Origin: Paulinella micropora
Lineage: Eukaryota; Cercozoa; Imbricatea; Euglyphida
Assembly: GCA_009731375.1 (NCBI GenBank)
Contig: BJOX01000236.1
Coordinates: 512,817 to 576,816, forward strand
Length of the DNA: 64,000 bases
Reading direction: 5' to 3'
In this document: piece after piece, positions 20,714-30,889 of the stretch
Numbering within the stretch: the first letter of the stretch is position 1
Layout: each line of letters starts with the position of its first letter
Notes under the pieces: generated by a model
What the model saw: only the letters and a program-made list of their open reading frames with translations
What the model was told of the DNA's origin: nothing
The model's database searches: none
Program-made: the position numbers and the translations under genes

Positions 20714-23700
20714 ACAGCAGTTCCATTCATTTTCAATTTCATTGTCAATTTTTTTCTCTTCTCATCTGATTTCCAATAATACGAACAACAATTTAATTGC
20801 ATTAGTTTCTCGCAACAATCACCGCATTCTAATGTCTTGATATCTGCTTTCAATCTTCTGTCTGACGAAAAACCCCAAGGACCATTCTGTGTGACATAGT
20901 TATAAGCAGAACCAACATCACCATTTGAATTTGGTGTAGACCAAGCATTAAGTTGTGTGCCACTCCATCCAATCGCCCCTCTGTTGGTTCCTCCGCATTC
21001 GCCTTCAATACTATTGATGGTTCTGTATTATTTGCGGGTCTTGTTCCTGATATGATTGAACCCCCCGAGCCTGTTGTCGTAACTGTAATACTACTGCTCG
21101 CCGATAATGTTGTTGTATTTATACCCGCTTTTGCTGTCAGTGATGAAGAACAAGTCATAGCACTCTGAGAATAGATTATTCCACTTCCTCTCGCATATAA
21201 ATTTAAGTCTTGTTTAGTATTGCTTCCCGTAGCTTTTTCCGAATTGTAACCAAAACCAACTCCCTGTGTCCCGTTGCTGCGTCTGAATTCCACACCCCCA
21301 GAGGCTTGTCCAAGACCAGCTGTGACATATAATCCGACTGGTGTAGCGTGAGACCCACTTCTTGCTTCTCCTCTTATGTCTGCCGTGCTAGTAACAACAG
21401 ATATCCCCGCATTCGCCGTTATTGCCCCAGCAGTGCTTATGTTCATCGCCTCACTAAATGTTATAGTTCCTGCTAGTGCTACTCCTGATTTGTAATTAAA
21501 AGCTAGTTTATTTGAGTTTTTCCTTATTTGAAAATTTGAGCCCGAAGATGACGATAATGTGTTCGTGCCGTTCCAGTAACAATCAAAATTTAAAGCAACA
21601 TCATCTTGAGCTAAGTTGATAAGTTGAAAAGTGGGATAAACGGATGTATTTACAAATGCTTGAATGTGCGGGCCATTCGCATTATTTGCAGTGCCGTATA
21701 ACTCTAAGCCACCCGACACCTGTTCCTTTTGAATTCCTTCCTATTATACACGGGACACCAATAGAAGTCGCCAATATTCCGCTAAATTCTTTTGTTCCTG
21801 ACATTGTTTGGGTTCCTGTTAATTTTACATTCTGTCAGTCTAATGTGTCAATATAGCCTTTTGTAGCCCCGTCTGTTGAAGCTGATGGAGTGGCTAAGTT
21901 TGTAATGCTTTGGCTTTTCATATCAACTCCCGCATTTGCCGTTATCAATCCGCTGGCCGTTAATGTGGTTCCTGTTAATCCCGCACTAGCTGTTATTAAG
22001 CCACTTGCAGATATTGCTCCGCTTGTTGTTAATGTGTCGCTCGTCATATTTCTAATCAATGTTATGTCATAATTAAATGTCTCATAATCAAAATACAGAC
22101 TGGCGATACGGACTTGGTTTCTAAATGAAGTTCCGCCACTTCCCGCCTTGTTCGTGACGAGTATGATATATCTAGCAGAAGCATTTGAAGCGGGTGTATA
22201 TGTTTTAGTTGTCTGTGAAGCCCAAGCCTCGCCACTCCTGCTGTCCCATAATGTGTAAGTAATGTTGTCAGTGCTTAACCCCCACATACCAAATGCTCGG
22301 TGTCATTTCAATGTAATTAGCAGACGAAGATCTAACATAATATTTTTTATCCTGTATATGGCTCCCAAATCTATTTTTATGTGCTTGCCCGTGTATGCTG
22401 TTCCTGAATATGTATCTGTGTTTGGTGGAACTCTTGAATAAACTCCTGTCGTATCGTTGTAGTGAAAGTTGCTAGACCAATAATCTGAGCTCTGGTTGAT
22501 ATTAAAAGCCAGATATGCTGCATCGTATTCAGAAGAAGCAGAAGCAACAAAACCAGCCGAGTTGTTGGTTGTCATAGTCTGCGGGGCGGTGTACATAACA
22601 AAAGCCAAAGAACCCATTTTAATATCGTCTGACATAGTCCCACCCGTTAAAGCAAGGAAAGATAATGACCCAGTGGAATTACGCAATTGAGACCGTCGTA
22701 TGTTAGTAATTGTCCATTCGCTGGTGTCGTTATTATTACATCACTTAAAGCATCTATTGATTTTGTTCCTAGCCGTGTCTCAAAGTCCGTATTAGCCCTC
22801 GCGGTGGTGTACTATAGATTTGTTCCCTCTGCTAAATTGGTGGTGCTCTTGGCAGCTAATTGTGTATCAAATCTCGCATTAGTGTAATATAGATTTGTTC
22901 CCTCTGCTAAATTGGTGGTGCTCTTGGTTGCTAATTGTGTATCAAATCTCGCATTAGTGTAATATAGATTTGTTCCCTCTGCTAAATTAGTGGTGCTCTT
23001 GGTCGCCAGTCTCGTATCAAAATCCGTATTTGCTCTGGCTGTCGTATAGTAAAGGTTCGTTCCCTCGGCTAAGTTAGTAGTTGATTTAGTTGCGAGCCGT
23101 GTGTCAAAATTTGAATTATCTCGTGCGGTGGTGTAATATAAATTAGTGCCTTCTGCTAAGTTGGTTGTGCTCTTGGTTGCTAATTATGTATCAAACCTAG
23201 CATTAGTATAATATAAGTTGTTCCTTCTGCTAAGTTAGTGGTTGATTTAGTCGCTAGCCGTGTGTCAAAGTCTGTATTTGCTCTTGCTGTAGTATAGTAT
23301 AAATTAGTGCCTTCTGCTAAATTTGTTGTTGATTTAGTGGCGAGCCGTGTGTCAAAGTCTGTATTTGCTCTTGCTGTCGAAAAGAATAGATTAGTTCCTT
23401 CTGCTAAGTTGGTTGTGCTCTTTGTAGCTAATTGAGTGTCAAATCTCGCATTGGTGTAATAAAGGTTCGTCCCCTCGGCCAAGTTAGTGGTTGATTTAGT
23501 CGCTAGCCGTGTGTCAAAATCTGTATTTGCTCTGGCTGTCGTATAATATAAATTAGTTCCTTCGGCTAAGTTAGTGGTTGACTTAATTGCTAGCCGTGTG
23601 TCAAAGTCTGTGTTTGCTCTTGCTGTGGTATAATAGAAATTAGTTCCTTCGGCTAAGTTAGTGGTTGACTTGATTGCTAGCAGTGTGTCAAAGTCTGTGT

Positions 23701-24088
23701 TTGCTCTTGCTGTGGTATAACATAAATTAGTTCCTTCTTTTAAGTCAGTTGTTGATTTTAAAGCGAGACGTGTGTCAAATCGCACATCGGTACAGTATAA
23801 ATTGGTGCCTTCTTTTTAATCTGATGTTGATTTTAACAAAAATCTTGTATCAAATCTGCCGTCAGTATAGTATAAATTTGTTCCTTTTTTGATGTCCGCC
23901 GTGCTTTTGGTAGCCAGTCGTGTATCAAATCGGCCGTCAGTATAATAAAGATTTATTGGGTTGTCATCTTCTGGCACTCTGTCTGTGTTTAAGCCCACTA
24001 TCTTTGTGTTGGTAAGATCTAAATTTTTTATATCTAGACTATCGACGGCCAACTCATTCAAGCGTAAAAGCGACTTATAGTTTGACAT
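20710..24088 (-). pseudogene. Phage-like tail-fibre protein with S74-like C-terminal motif, broken
   Basis: From ATG 24088 the frame encodes about 1,100 residues before damage. Residues 1-45 form a head. From about 23960 to 22800 lie some 20 repeats of the form TNLAEGTNLYYTTARANTDF, typical of trimeric beta-structured phage and giant-virus fibres. A Ser/Thr/Ala/Gly-rich shaft with LTASGLITANAG repeats follows (21840-22070, 21100-21450). The end carries SSDRRLKADIKTL, the signature of the S74 intramolecular chaperone/autoprotease motif. Frameshifts or stops occur near 23815, 23210, 22810, 22300, 21835, 21720 and 20985. The protein would be a host-attachment fibre; the S74 part is short, possibly truncated. 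Confidence 0.75.
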
Positions 24089-24651
24089 TATATATAAATA
24101 AATATTTAATTTTAAAAATACTAAAAAATAAAAATTTTAGTATAGAATGCCAAAATTGGGGAAAAGCAGTAGATGGAATTAAACAAAAGGCTAAGCAGAG
24201 AAAAATGGAACATGCCAAAAATGTTTTGGAACAATATCGAAATGCTGTAAAGCAAGAAGACGAAGATATGGAGGAACGAATAAAACAAATTGAAAAAAAG
24301 AAATTGGCTAAGGATATTATTAATGAACAAGATAATGATAGCCCGAAGGAGCAGAGTGAGAGTGAGGATGAGGTTGATATCACTGACCTGATAGCCGAAA
24401 AGATGGCTAAGATGAAAATTAAAACAGCGAAAGCAGAGAATAAGAGAGAAAAGAAGAAGAGTAAGAAACCAGAGCCTGAGCCGGAGAGTGAAGAAAGTGA
24501 AAGCGAAAGTGAAAGTGAAAGTGAAGAAGAACCAAAGCCTAAGAAAGGAAGAGGAAAGAAATCAAACATTTCTGTTAATGTTTATAATCAATCTGAAAAG
24601 ATGAATGAGAAAGAAAAAAATTATGTTGAAAAATGTTTCTTGAAATTCTAA
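24082..24651 (+). CDS. Acidic/basic coiled-coil protein with Glu-Ser repeat
   Basis: The frame from ATG 24082 is 189 codons. The real start may be further in, because the first 20 residues overlap the divergent fibre gene start. The body is highly charged: KQKAKQRKMEHAKNV helices, then a DITDLIAEKMAKMK helix, a SESESESESEEE tract (24490-24535), a Lys/Gly-basic cluster and a C-terminal helical end. Similar charged coiled-coil proteins are frequent in Polinton-like viruses and are unassigned. No break is seen. Confidence 0.5.
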   Translation: MTLYINKYLILKILKNKNFSIECQNWGKAVDGIKQKAKQRKMEHAKNVLEQYRNAVKQEDEDMEERIKQIEKKKLAKDIINEQDNDSPKEQSESEDEVDITDLIAEKMAKMKIKTAKAENKREKKKSKKPEPEPESEESESESESESEEEPKPKKGRGKKSNISVNVYNQSEKMNEKEKNYVEKCFLKF

Positions 24652-24655
24652 GATA

Positions 24656-24912
24656 TCACCAAAGATAATGATAACAATAATAATTCGCATACTCTGGATT
24701 ATTATAAGTTAATTCTCCTTTTGAATTTTTTATAGCTTTTGCTCTCATTCTGTATTTTTTCTTCTTTCTTTATCTAGATCGTTAAAATGTGAATATAACC
24801 CTATGCGGTCTTTATAATGCTCGTATCTGGTATCTCCAAAATTAATAACCTTACCTTTTGGAGTAATGACTTTATATTTTTTGTTTTTTACATTGGACTT
24901 TGAAAATCTCAT
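24656..24912 (-). pseudogene. DUF5754-like small basic protein, one frameshift
   Basis: ATG 24912 opens a frame beginning MRFSKSNVKNKKYKVITPK, then GKVINFGDTRYEHYKD. After a frameshift near 24770 the reading continues through YRMRAKAIKNSKGEL and ends YYCYHYLW with TGA 24656-24658. FGDxxYxxYKD, RRxxYxxR and terminal YLW are the hallmarks of a small protein family (DUF5754) seen in giant and Polinton-like viruses. The role is unknown. Not visible as a single open frame. Confidence 0.6.
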
Positions 24913-24915
24913 TGA

Positions 24916-25179
24916 TATATAATTGATAAGATAAAAGATTTACCGCTTGATGTCCGTATTTATATTCAATCTTTTATATATAGCGATAAATTACCTAACT
25001 ATTATCATTGCTATGTGTGTGGAATGAGCCTATGTCTTGGTAATAGACATATGACAGCAGTAGATGATAGTTCTGATGAATTTCATACTTACAAATTTTG
25101 TTCAATGTTTTGTTTTAATTATGAAAAAAATGAACGGATAAATTATAAGGATAAACTTTTAGCCGTAATCAAATACTAA
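24916..25179 (+). CDS. Small cysteine-rich protein upstream of the integrase
   Basis: The frame is open for about 87 codons to TAA 25177-25179. It reads DLPLDVRIYIQSFIYSD, then CYVCGMSLCLG and FCSMFCFNYE, with four to five Cys that could bind zinc. No ATG precedes the open part after the stop at 24913-24915 (first ATG at about 25022), so the start is mutated or non-canonical. The function is unknown. Confidence 0.45.
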   Translation, partial: YIIDKIKDLPLDVRIYIQSFIYSDKLPNYYHCYVCGMSLCLGNRHMTAVDDSSDEFHTYKFCSMFCFNYEKNERINYKDKLLAVIKY

Positions 25180-25220
25180 TGTCTGATTTAGACAATTAAC
25201 ATATAATTATTAATACACAG

Positions 25221-26157
25221 AATGCAGAAGACACACCTACGGGAGAAGTAGTTAAAAGAAGCACTTGAAATTCACCACCAGAAAAAGAACCCGAAAATAT
25301 GGAACACGATATGGGTTGATAAACCATTAGACCAAGTTTTTCTTGACTTAGCGGATATGAGTAAGATAAAAGATAAGAAAGGAAATAAGGGCTATGCTTG
25401 GATGCTTGTTTGGATTGATTGTCATAGCCGATATTTAATAATCATTCCGCTAAAAAATAAAACAGCGAAAGAAGTTTATTATGCTTTAAAATCAAGCAAA
25501 TATAAACCGAAATCGATTACTACTGACAGCGGGGGAGAATATAAAGGAGCAACCCGCGATTATTTTATTGAAAATGGAATTAAACACGATGTAGTTGAAG
25601 TTGGCGACCATAGAGCCCTTGCCGTTGTCGATAGAGTAATAAGAAGTATTAGAAGATGGCTTGATCTTTTATTTGAAACTAATCGTAACTTTGACTGGGT
25701 CAGTTATATTCATGACTTAGTCGATGCTTATAATCATAAACTGCATAGAATTCAGGCTAAACCTGTTGATGCATTTTTCGGAAGAGATAAAAATACCCAG
25801 AAAATCACTCGTGATCATTTAATTGATGAATTTGAAGTAGGGGATAGTATAAGAAAAGAAAACAAAAGAAATGTTTTCTCCAAAGGTGGTAAAACTTTCT
25901 CAAAAGCTATTTATACCGTAAAGGGTCGCCGCGGTTTTAAAATCATATTAAATACGGATGAACTAGTATCGCCGAGGGAATTATTAAAAACTCAGTTTGA
26001 AAAACCTGTGGATGAAGAAAAAGAAATTAAAGAGCAAACTAAAGAAGTTATTAAAGAGAAAAAGACGAAAGAACAACTAAAAAGAGAAAGTATTGATAGC
26101 GATGATATAAGAACTTCAAAGCGAGAAAAGAAAGCTAAGGTCATACTGGATTTATAG
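25221..26157 (+). pseudogene. Polinton integrase (rve/retroviral-like), early in-frame stop
   Basis: The enzyme inserts the element into host DNA. The frame from ATG 25221 has an in-frame TAG at 25248-25250 and is then open to TAA 26155-26157 (ATG 25357 is internal). The catalytic core has FLDLADM (first Asp), ITTDSGGEYKG (second Asp) and RALAVVDRVIRSIRRW, where the third acidic residue is Asp, not the usual Glu, 35 positions after the second Asp. An SH3-like tail (FEVGDSIRKEN) and a Lys/Glu-rich C terminus follow. No chromodomain is seen. The last 55 bp are part of the right inverted repeat. Confidence 0.85.
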
Positions 26158-26185
26158 GTGGATGGTGGCATTTTCGCTACTAGCC
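26103..26185 (-). repeat. Right terminal inverted repeat of the Polinton
   Basis: Inverted counterpart of 5621-5703. It covers the last codons of the integrase and ends gctactagcc, where the flanking block starts. Confidence 0.85.
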
Positions 26186-26535
26186 TGCTTCCCTGAAAAT
26201 GAAATCCGTGGCAGATGCGAAAATTGTCTGTTTCCCTGAAAATCAAATCTGTGGCAGATGCACAATCGTATTGATTTTGTTTTTATTTAAAAACAGCCTA
26301 CCAAAAGTTCTTGTTTTACTTTCTATTTTTTGTTTTACTTTTATTTTTTCTGAAGACATGTAAAGGAATTTCTTTATTTTGCTTTCTTGTATTTATCAAA
26401 AATTTTGCTTTTTTATTTTGATGTTTTGAGGCTTAGTATTGATTTGCGGGGAAATTAATAGAAAGCGACAAATGAAATTTATGAGGTCGTTTTGAGGTAC
26501 GAAAAACGACCGTTGTAAATTTCATATTATACTAC
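26182..26535 (+). repeat. Right copy of the Polinton-flanking block (direct repeat)
   Basis: Same orientation as 4394-4694 and about 50 bp longer, mainly through extra T-rich sequence at 26300-26345 and 26390-26425. It has the same tandem 31-bp units and the same terminal inverted repeat (about 26470-26524). It begins within 3 bp of the end of the right inverted repeat. Confidence 0.75.
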
Positions 26536-26552
26536 TACAAAGCATCCCTTAC

Positions 26553-26696
26553 CTTTTTCATTTCTTCAGAATCTTTCGCTTGCTGAGCAATTTGATACAA
26601 GTTGAGTGACTTCGTAAACTGTTGTAAATTGTCATTCACTGAAACTTGCTTGACCTCTCCACACTGCAACGGATTTTCGATGCTCACCTCAGTCAT
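26553..26696 (-). CDS. Candidate first coding exon of a host gene
   Basis: On the minus strand an ATG at 26694-26696 opens 48 codons, ending at a strong splice donor (AAAAAG then GTAAGG, the GT being 26551-26552). The peptide starts MTEVSIENPLQCGEV and is charged and helical near its end (QQAKDSEEMKK). The phase at the donor is zero. The donor is only about 15 bp from the edge of the Polinton-flanking block, so the insertion would lie just inside intron 1. It is short, so a chance frame is possible. No family is recognised. Confidence 0.4.
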
Positions 26697-26799
26697 TTCA
26701 CTATTGCACGTGAAGACGAAAAAATTATCCCCGTTTGGTACGTCTTCTTAGGAAGACAACATTCCGTAACTGTTGACTGTGGTTTCAGGTGCCATTAAA

Positions 26800-26945
26800 C
26801 AATACAACAAACGTGGTAGGGGTGCCACTCACTGGCAATGCATTGCTTCAAAGAATGTGGTTAGGGTGCCACAATCAGCAATGGCGAATTGCTTAAAAGA
26901 ACGTGGTTAGCGGTGCCACCCAACTGGCACTAACAAATTGTTTAA
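26800..26945. repeat. Three degenerate tandem copies of a GTGGT...GGTGCCAC unit
   Basis: Units of about 55 bp contain (a/g)cgtggt...ggtgccac followed by a tggca/aattgctt segment. Their centres lie near 26822, 26866 and 26914. They lie upstream of the candidate host exon and may be promoter repeats. Confidence 0.55.
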
Positions 26946-27061
26946 ATAAATTTGCTTGATGCTCTCTCTTGTTTCTATCTCTCCTATACTTTCTCTCTCT
27001 TCTATCTTTCCTCTGTTCCTCTCTACTATTATGTTTTCTGCATGATTAAAACTAATGGATT

Positions 27062-27420
27062 TTTTTATTATTAAATCATAACAATGATTTTACTATACTT
27101 CTAATAATGATAATAATAATTACTACAAAATAATAATTACTACAATGTTTTCATTATTCTTAAAACATTTTTTTAACGAATCGTTCTGATACTTGATGCT
27201 ACATCATGCAGCATCCTTCAAAGAGATAAATTATTTTTTTTATAAACAATAATTTTTTTAATAAATCATAACAATAACTGTGCTATATTTCCAATAATGA
27301 TATTAATAATTACTACGATGTTTTCGCTATCCTTAAAACAGATTCTTTTGAACTAACCGTTGTGATACTTGATGCTACATCATGCAGCATCCTCAAAAGG
27401 GATGAAGTGTTTTTTTTTTT
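27062..27420. repeat. Tandem duplication, unit about 185 bp
   Basis: Two diverged copies share taaatcataacaat, the AT-rich ataataatta tract and a highly conserved 30-bp core containing gatacttgatgctacatcat and gcagcatcct. The core includes the inverted pair gatgct...agcatc. It has no coding features; a short open frame on the minus strand across it is judged spurious. Confidence 0.65.
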
Positions 27421-29450
27421 CAACAGACACCTCAGTAGATGCAGCCGCATGCATACACTGCTTTTCCCTGCGTATTGATTCCTCCGCACAGGCCCAAGTC
27501 CATGCAATAAACTTACAGCCATAGCAATGGCAAACACAAAACTTTCATTCGAACCTATGTCTTGACTTGGACTTTCCCTGATCTTGAGATTGCATAAGAA
27601 GTTCGCAAGTTATAAACACAATGAGACGATAAACAAATATTAATGCTGGGAATTCTATGATCCGGCTTGTTCCCGGTGAGTCACGGAGTTGCGATGATGA
27701 TCCGATCCATTAATATTAAAAATCGAAGTAAAAAAAATAAATTCCGACTGTTAAACTTTGTTTTTTCTTGAAAAAATTGATTTTTACAAGATAATAAAAA
27801 CTTTAAGTTTCGACACTTAAAAAAAATTTATATATATATAAAAAAAAACCTTAAAAACGTTATTATTTGTGTTTCATTATTATTCCGGTCCGAAGCTTTT
27901 GCATCTGTTTCCAACCACTACAAGTTCCTCTATGCTTCCTTTGGCTCCAAACAACTTTTAAAAATCACCGGTGCCACCTAAAAAACGAAGTTTGGCATGC
28001 CACTGGCACTGCCTTTTAACGCATCGAAGAGCAACTCCCGAACGTTCCCCACGAGTCTTGCTGCCAAATAAGCAGATACAGCACATAAAAAAAGTTTTCA
28101 TCTCATTCATGGTACTAAACTTAGAAAAAAGTTGATTTTTCCAGTTCTGACACCGGACAGCATAGATACATGTGTGCTAGTTTACCCCAAGTCCTGCAAA
28201 CATCCTGTCCACGAGAAAATCTGGCTCTTTTGTCAGGAACATACATTTCCTCTGTGTTTGAGAGCCTCTATACAGCTCATATTACCTCGCGCGGGCCCTG
28301 CAGGACTTGGGAAAAAGGAGCGGCTGGCACACCAACATACCTTCACTTTCAAATCTCCCTGCCCCACCAAGTCCGATCAGTCTACTGCCTCTCCCGGCCG
28401 CCTTCATCGATTTACGCTGGCTAAGTAAAAGAAACAAATCATAACAAAAGCATTTACGGTTCCAGTTGGGTCCGATGACGGCCCTGATGTTAAGTACGTT
28501 CGTGTTCCCGGGCTGGCGCGGAGCTCCGAAATCCAAACTGCGCTTCATAGACAATTCTCTTCGATCGATAGTAGAGAACTTACATAATATATATACTCTC
28601 GTTTACATATATATATATATATAATATTATATATATGTATATATATATATACACATATATATATAAAGAATCCAAATTGGAAATCTGGTTTTGGTTGGGT
28701 CGAAGGGTGATTCATCGCTCCTCGTGAGTCGATAGACCTGGGGCCCTCCCTTCAGAGCCAATAATTTTTTTTAGATTTTAACCCCCTTACGGGAAGCGCT
28801 TGAAAATTTTATTTTTGCATTACTTTCATAATTACGATAGTTATAGACCGTATATATGTATTATCATAAAAATATTACATATTTATGTTATCGCTTCTTT
28901 CGAGGTCATTACTATATCTATGTACTTTCATATGATCTATGTATATATGTCTATTACATGTCACTTTTACTCATACGCGAGTTAGGGAGAGTAGGGAAAT
29001 AATCCTCTTCTCGTTGGGTAGGCCCGACTATAGTATTACCACAGGCCCGCTGCCTTGTATATATTCTAATTGATGCATACTCGCTGTGGATAGAAGGGTT
29101 GCCAACCCCGACATTACTTCTCGGAGAGTGTGAGGGTAAGGGTATATGTTTTGAGTTTGTGTTTTCTCATGTTTTACAAAATAGTAGTAGGTGGCGTAAC
29201 TTTTATAGGACCGGCAGTAACTTACATGTTAATGTACTTTGTTCCAGGGGGAGTGTTGGAACTATAATCTTAATTAATACTTGAGGACCGACCGTATCAG
29301 AATAACGGTGTCGGTAGAGCCATTACTTACGATCCTGCCAGTCAAGTTACGCGGCGCGTCCTGTTCGCGCCTTTTCTTATGAAAGCTGTAATACTGCTAT
29401 TGGTGTAGTGTAGCTACCATAGGTCATTATATTAATAATAGTGGTCTAAC
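27421..29450. other. Unassigned host-like sequence
   Basis: No gene can be supported. AT-rich tracts (27820-27860, 28600-28670) alternate with more GC-rich stretches (28260-28550) that hold short overlapping frames on both strands without recognisable domains. No tRNA or rRNA was recognised by eye. Confidence 0.4.
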
Positions 29451-29451
29451 A

Positions 29452-29628
29452 TGTACGTATGTATGTATGTATGTATGTATGTATGTATGTACGTATGTAT
29501 GTATGTATTTATGTATGTACGTATTTACGTATGTATATATGTATGTATATATGTATGTATGTATGTATGTATGTACGTATGTATGTAGGTATGTATGTAC
29601 GTATGTACGTATGTACGTATGTACGTAT
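29452..29628. repeat. (GTAT)n microsatellite, left half
   Basis: A GTAT/GTAC tetranucleotide tract ends exactly where the left LTR of element A begins. The matching tract resumes at 59193. Confidence 0.95.
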
Positions 29629-30304
29629 TGTATTAACACCGGAGGTCTACCCTTACGAGCTCAAAGGAAAGTAAAAAAATAGAATTTAATAATGAACACA
29701 ACTGGTTCAAGACTCACCTCCACTTCTAGAGTAGAAAGGGAAGTCAGGTTTGAACCCAAACAACAAGTCAGAGGGGAAAACCGTTAAAAACGGAGTGTCC
29801 CTTTGACAGGGTCAACTGACACGTTGCGTTACGTCCGTAACCTGCACAAATGCCAAAACATACCACAAACAACAACCCATAAGTGCAATTTCCCTTATTT
29901 AGCCATAATTCCCAGTCACGGGAAAAAAAACGCTAAATTTCACGGAATTTCCGTGACCTTTTTCCTTAACTTCAAACGGTTACTACATGTGTTGTAGAAG
30001 GATCGGGTCAACGCTATTAATGTGGGGGTTTATTCAATATAATAATATGGATACACAATAGTGTGATCTGCATGGTAAACGGTTATGTGAATTATATAGG
30101 TTTTAAGGTCCTATGGGATCCAAGCTTCCTAGCTTTCCTCCCATATTCCTTATCCTAAAACAACATTAAAACCGGACGTATTAATCAGAACCGGAAATGT
30201 AATAAGAATTCATCTGAAAATACATTTAATAACAAGAAATTACTCCAAGAGTAAATTCCCGTAAAGCCCTAATAGCGTAAAAACGATGTACCGTGGGTGT
30301 TACA
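29629..30304 (-). repeat. Element A, 3' LTR (intact, 676 bp)
   Basis: Starts tgtattaacaccgg and ends gtgggtgttaca on the plus strand (TG...CA). About 97% identical by eye to the reassembled right LTR. The adjacent internal sequence (30305-30330) is a polypurine tract on the minus strand, as expected next to a 3' LTR. Confidence 0.9.
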
Positions 30305-30889
30305 TAGCACCCCTTCCCCCTCCTTTGAGATCGTTCGGAGCTCAACTTCTGGAGTAATACCAACGGAGACTACAACTCGTATAATCTCGTCAGTACCGGC
30401 TTTTTGGGGAATCCCAGCCGACTGTCCACCACCCCAAGAGCTTCCCCAGCTCGACCCTTGATCAAATCTTACCAAGAGCCATCCAACGGATTATTGGCTT
30501 GTGCTTCATGTTGGCTAAGTACCAAGACTTAATGTTGCCCGAAGATCGTGAATGTGACACTCGACCAGTCCACGTCTTCAACCCTACGCGCGCGATTTTC
30601 CCGAAGTCACATTCCCATAGTCTGGCCGACCACCAACCAGACCCTGTTCAACCCGTCAAATGTGAATGGTGCCTTGGCCCGAAGTCCGAATTGACCGAAC
30701 CTGAAAGTCCAAACCTTAAAACGACGATGGCCTTCTCGCCGAGTTCCCTCCGTGTACTGTGTCCGTAAAGCTTTAACGTTGAGTAGGACTCTCAGTACCC
30801 TATTTCCCACACACTATGGTCAATGTGCGCCCAAAATTGCCCCGACCCGAATTCCGTTCCTTCTACCAAATCCGCATCCCGGATGCTCC

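Larger units (their letters stand above)
5621..26185. mobile_element. Endogenous Polinton/Maverick-type (Polinton-like virus) element, inactivated
   Basis: The element is bounded by inverted repeats of about 83 bp. It carries the diagnostic gene set: protein-primed B-family DNA polymerase, rve-superfamily integrase beside one end, packaging ATPase, adenain-like cysteine protease, double-jelly-roll major capsid protein and single-jelly-roll penton protein. Extra genes include two GIY-YIG endonucleases, a phage-like fibre and several small cysteine-rich proteins. Polymerase, ATPase, capsid protein, protease and integrase are all interrupted, so it is a fossil. It is more AT rich than the retroelements to its right, and it has short intergenic spacers with hairpins, as in a compact virus genome. 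Confidence 0.9.

Noticed and set aside
24075-24569. 164-codon minus-strand Ser/Leu-rich frame
   Set aside because: It is the antisense of the charged coiled-coil gene with its Glu-Ser repeat.
28132-28554. Overlapping frames of 84-98 codons on both strands
   Set aside because: They have no domain, no conserved partner and mutually exclusive strands; evidence is insufficient.
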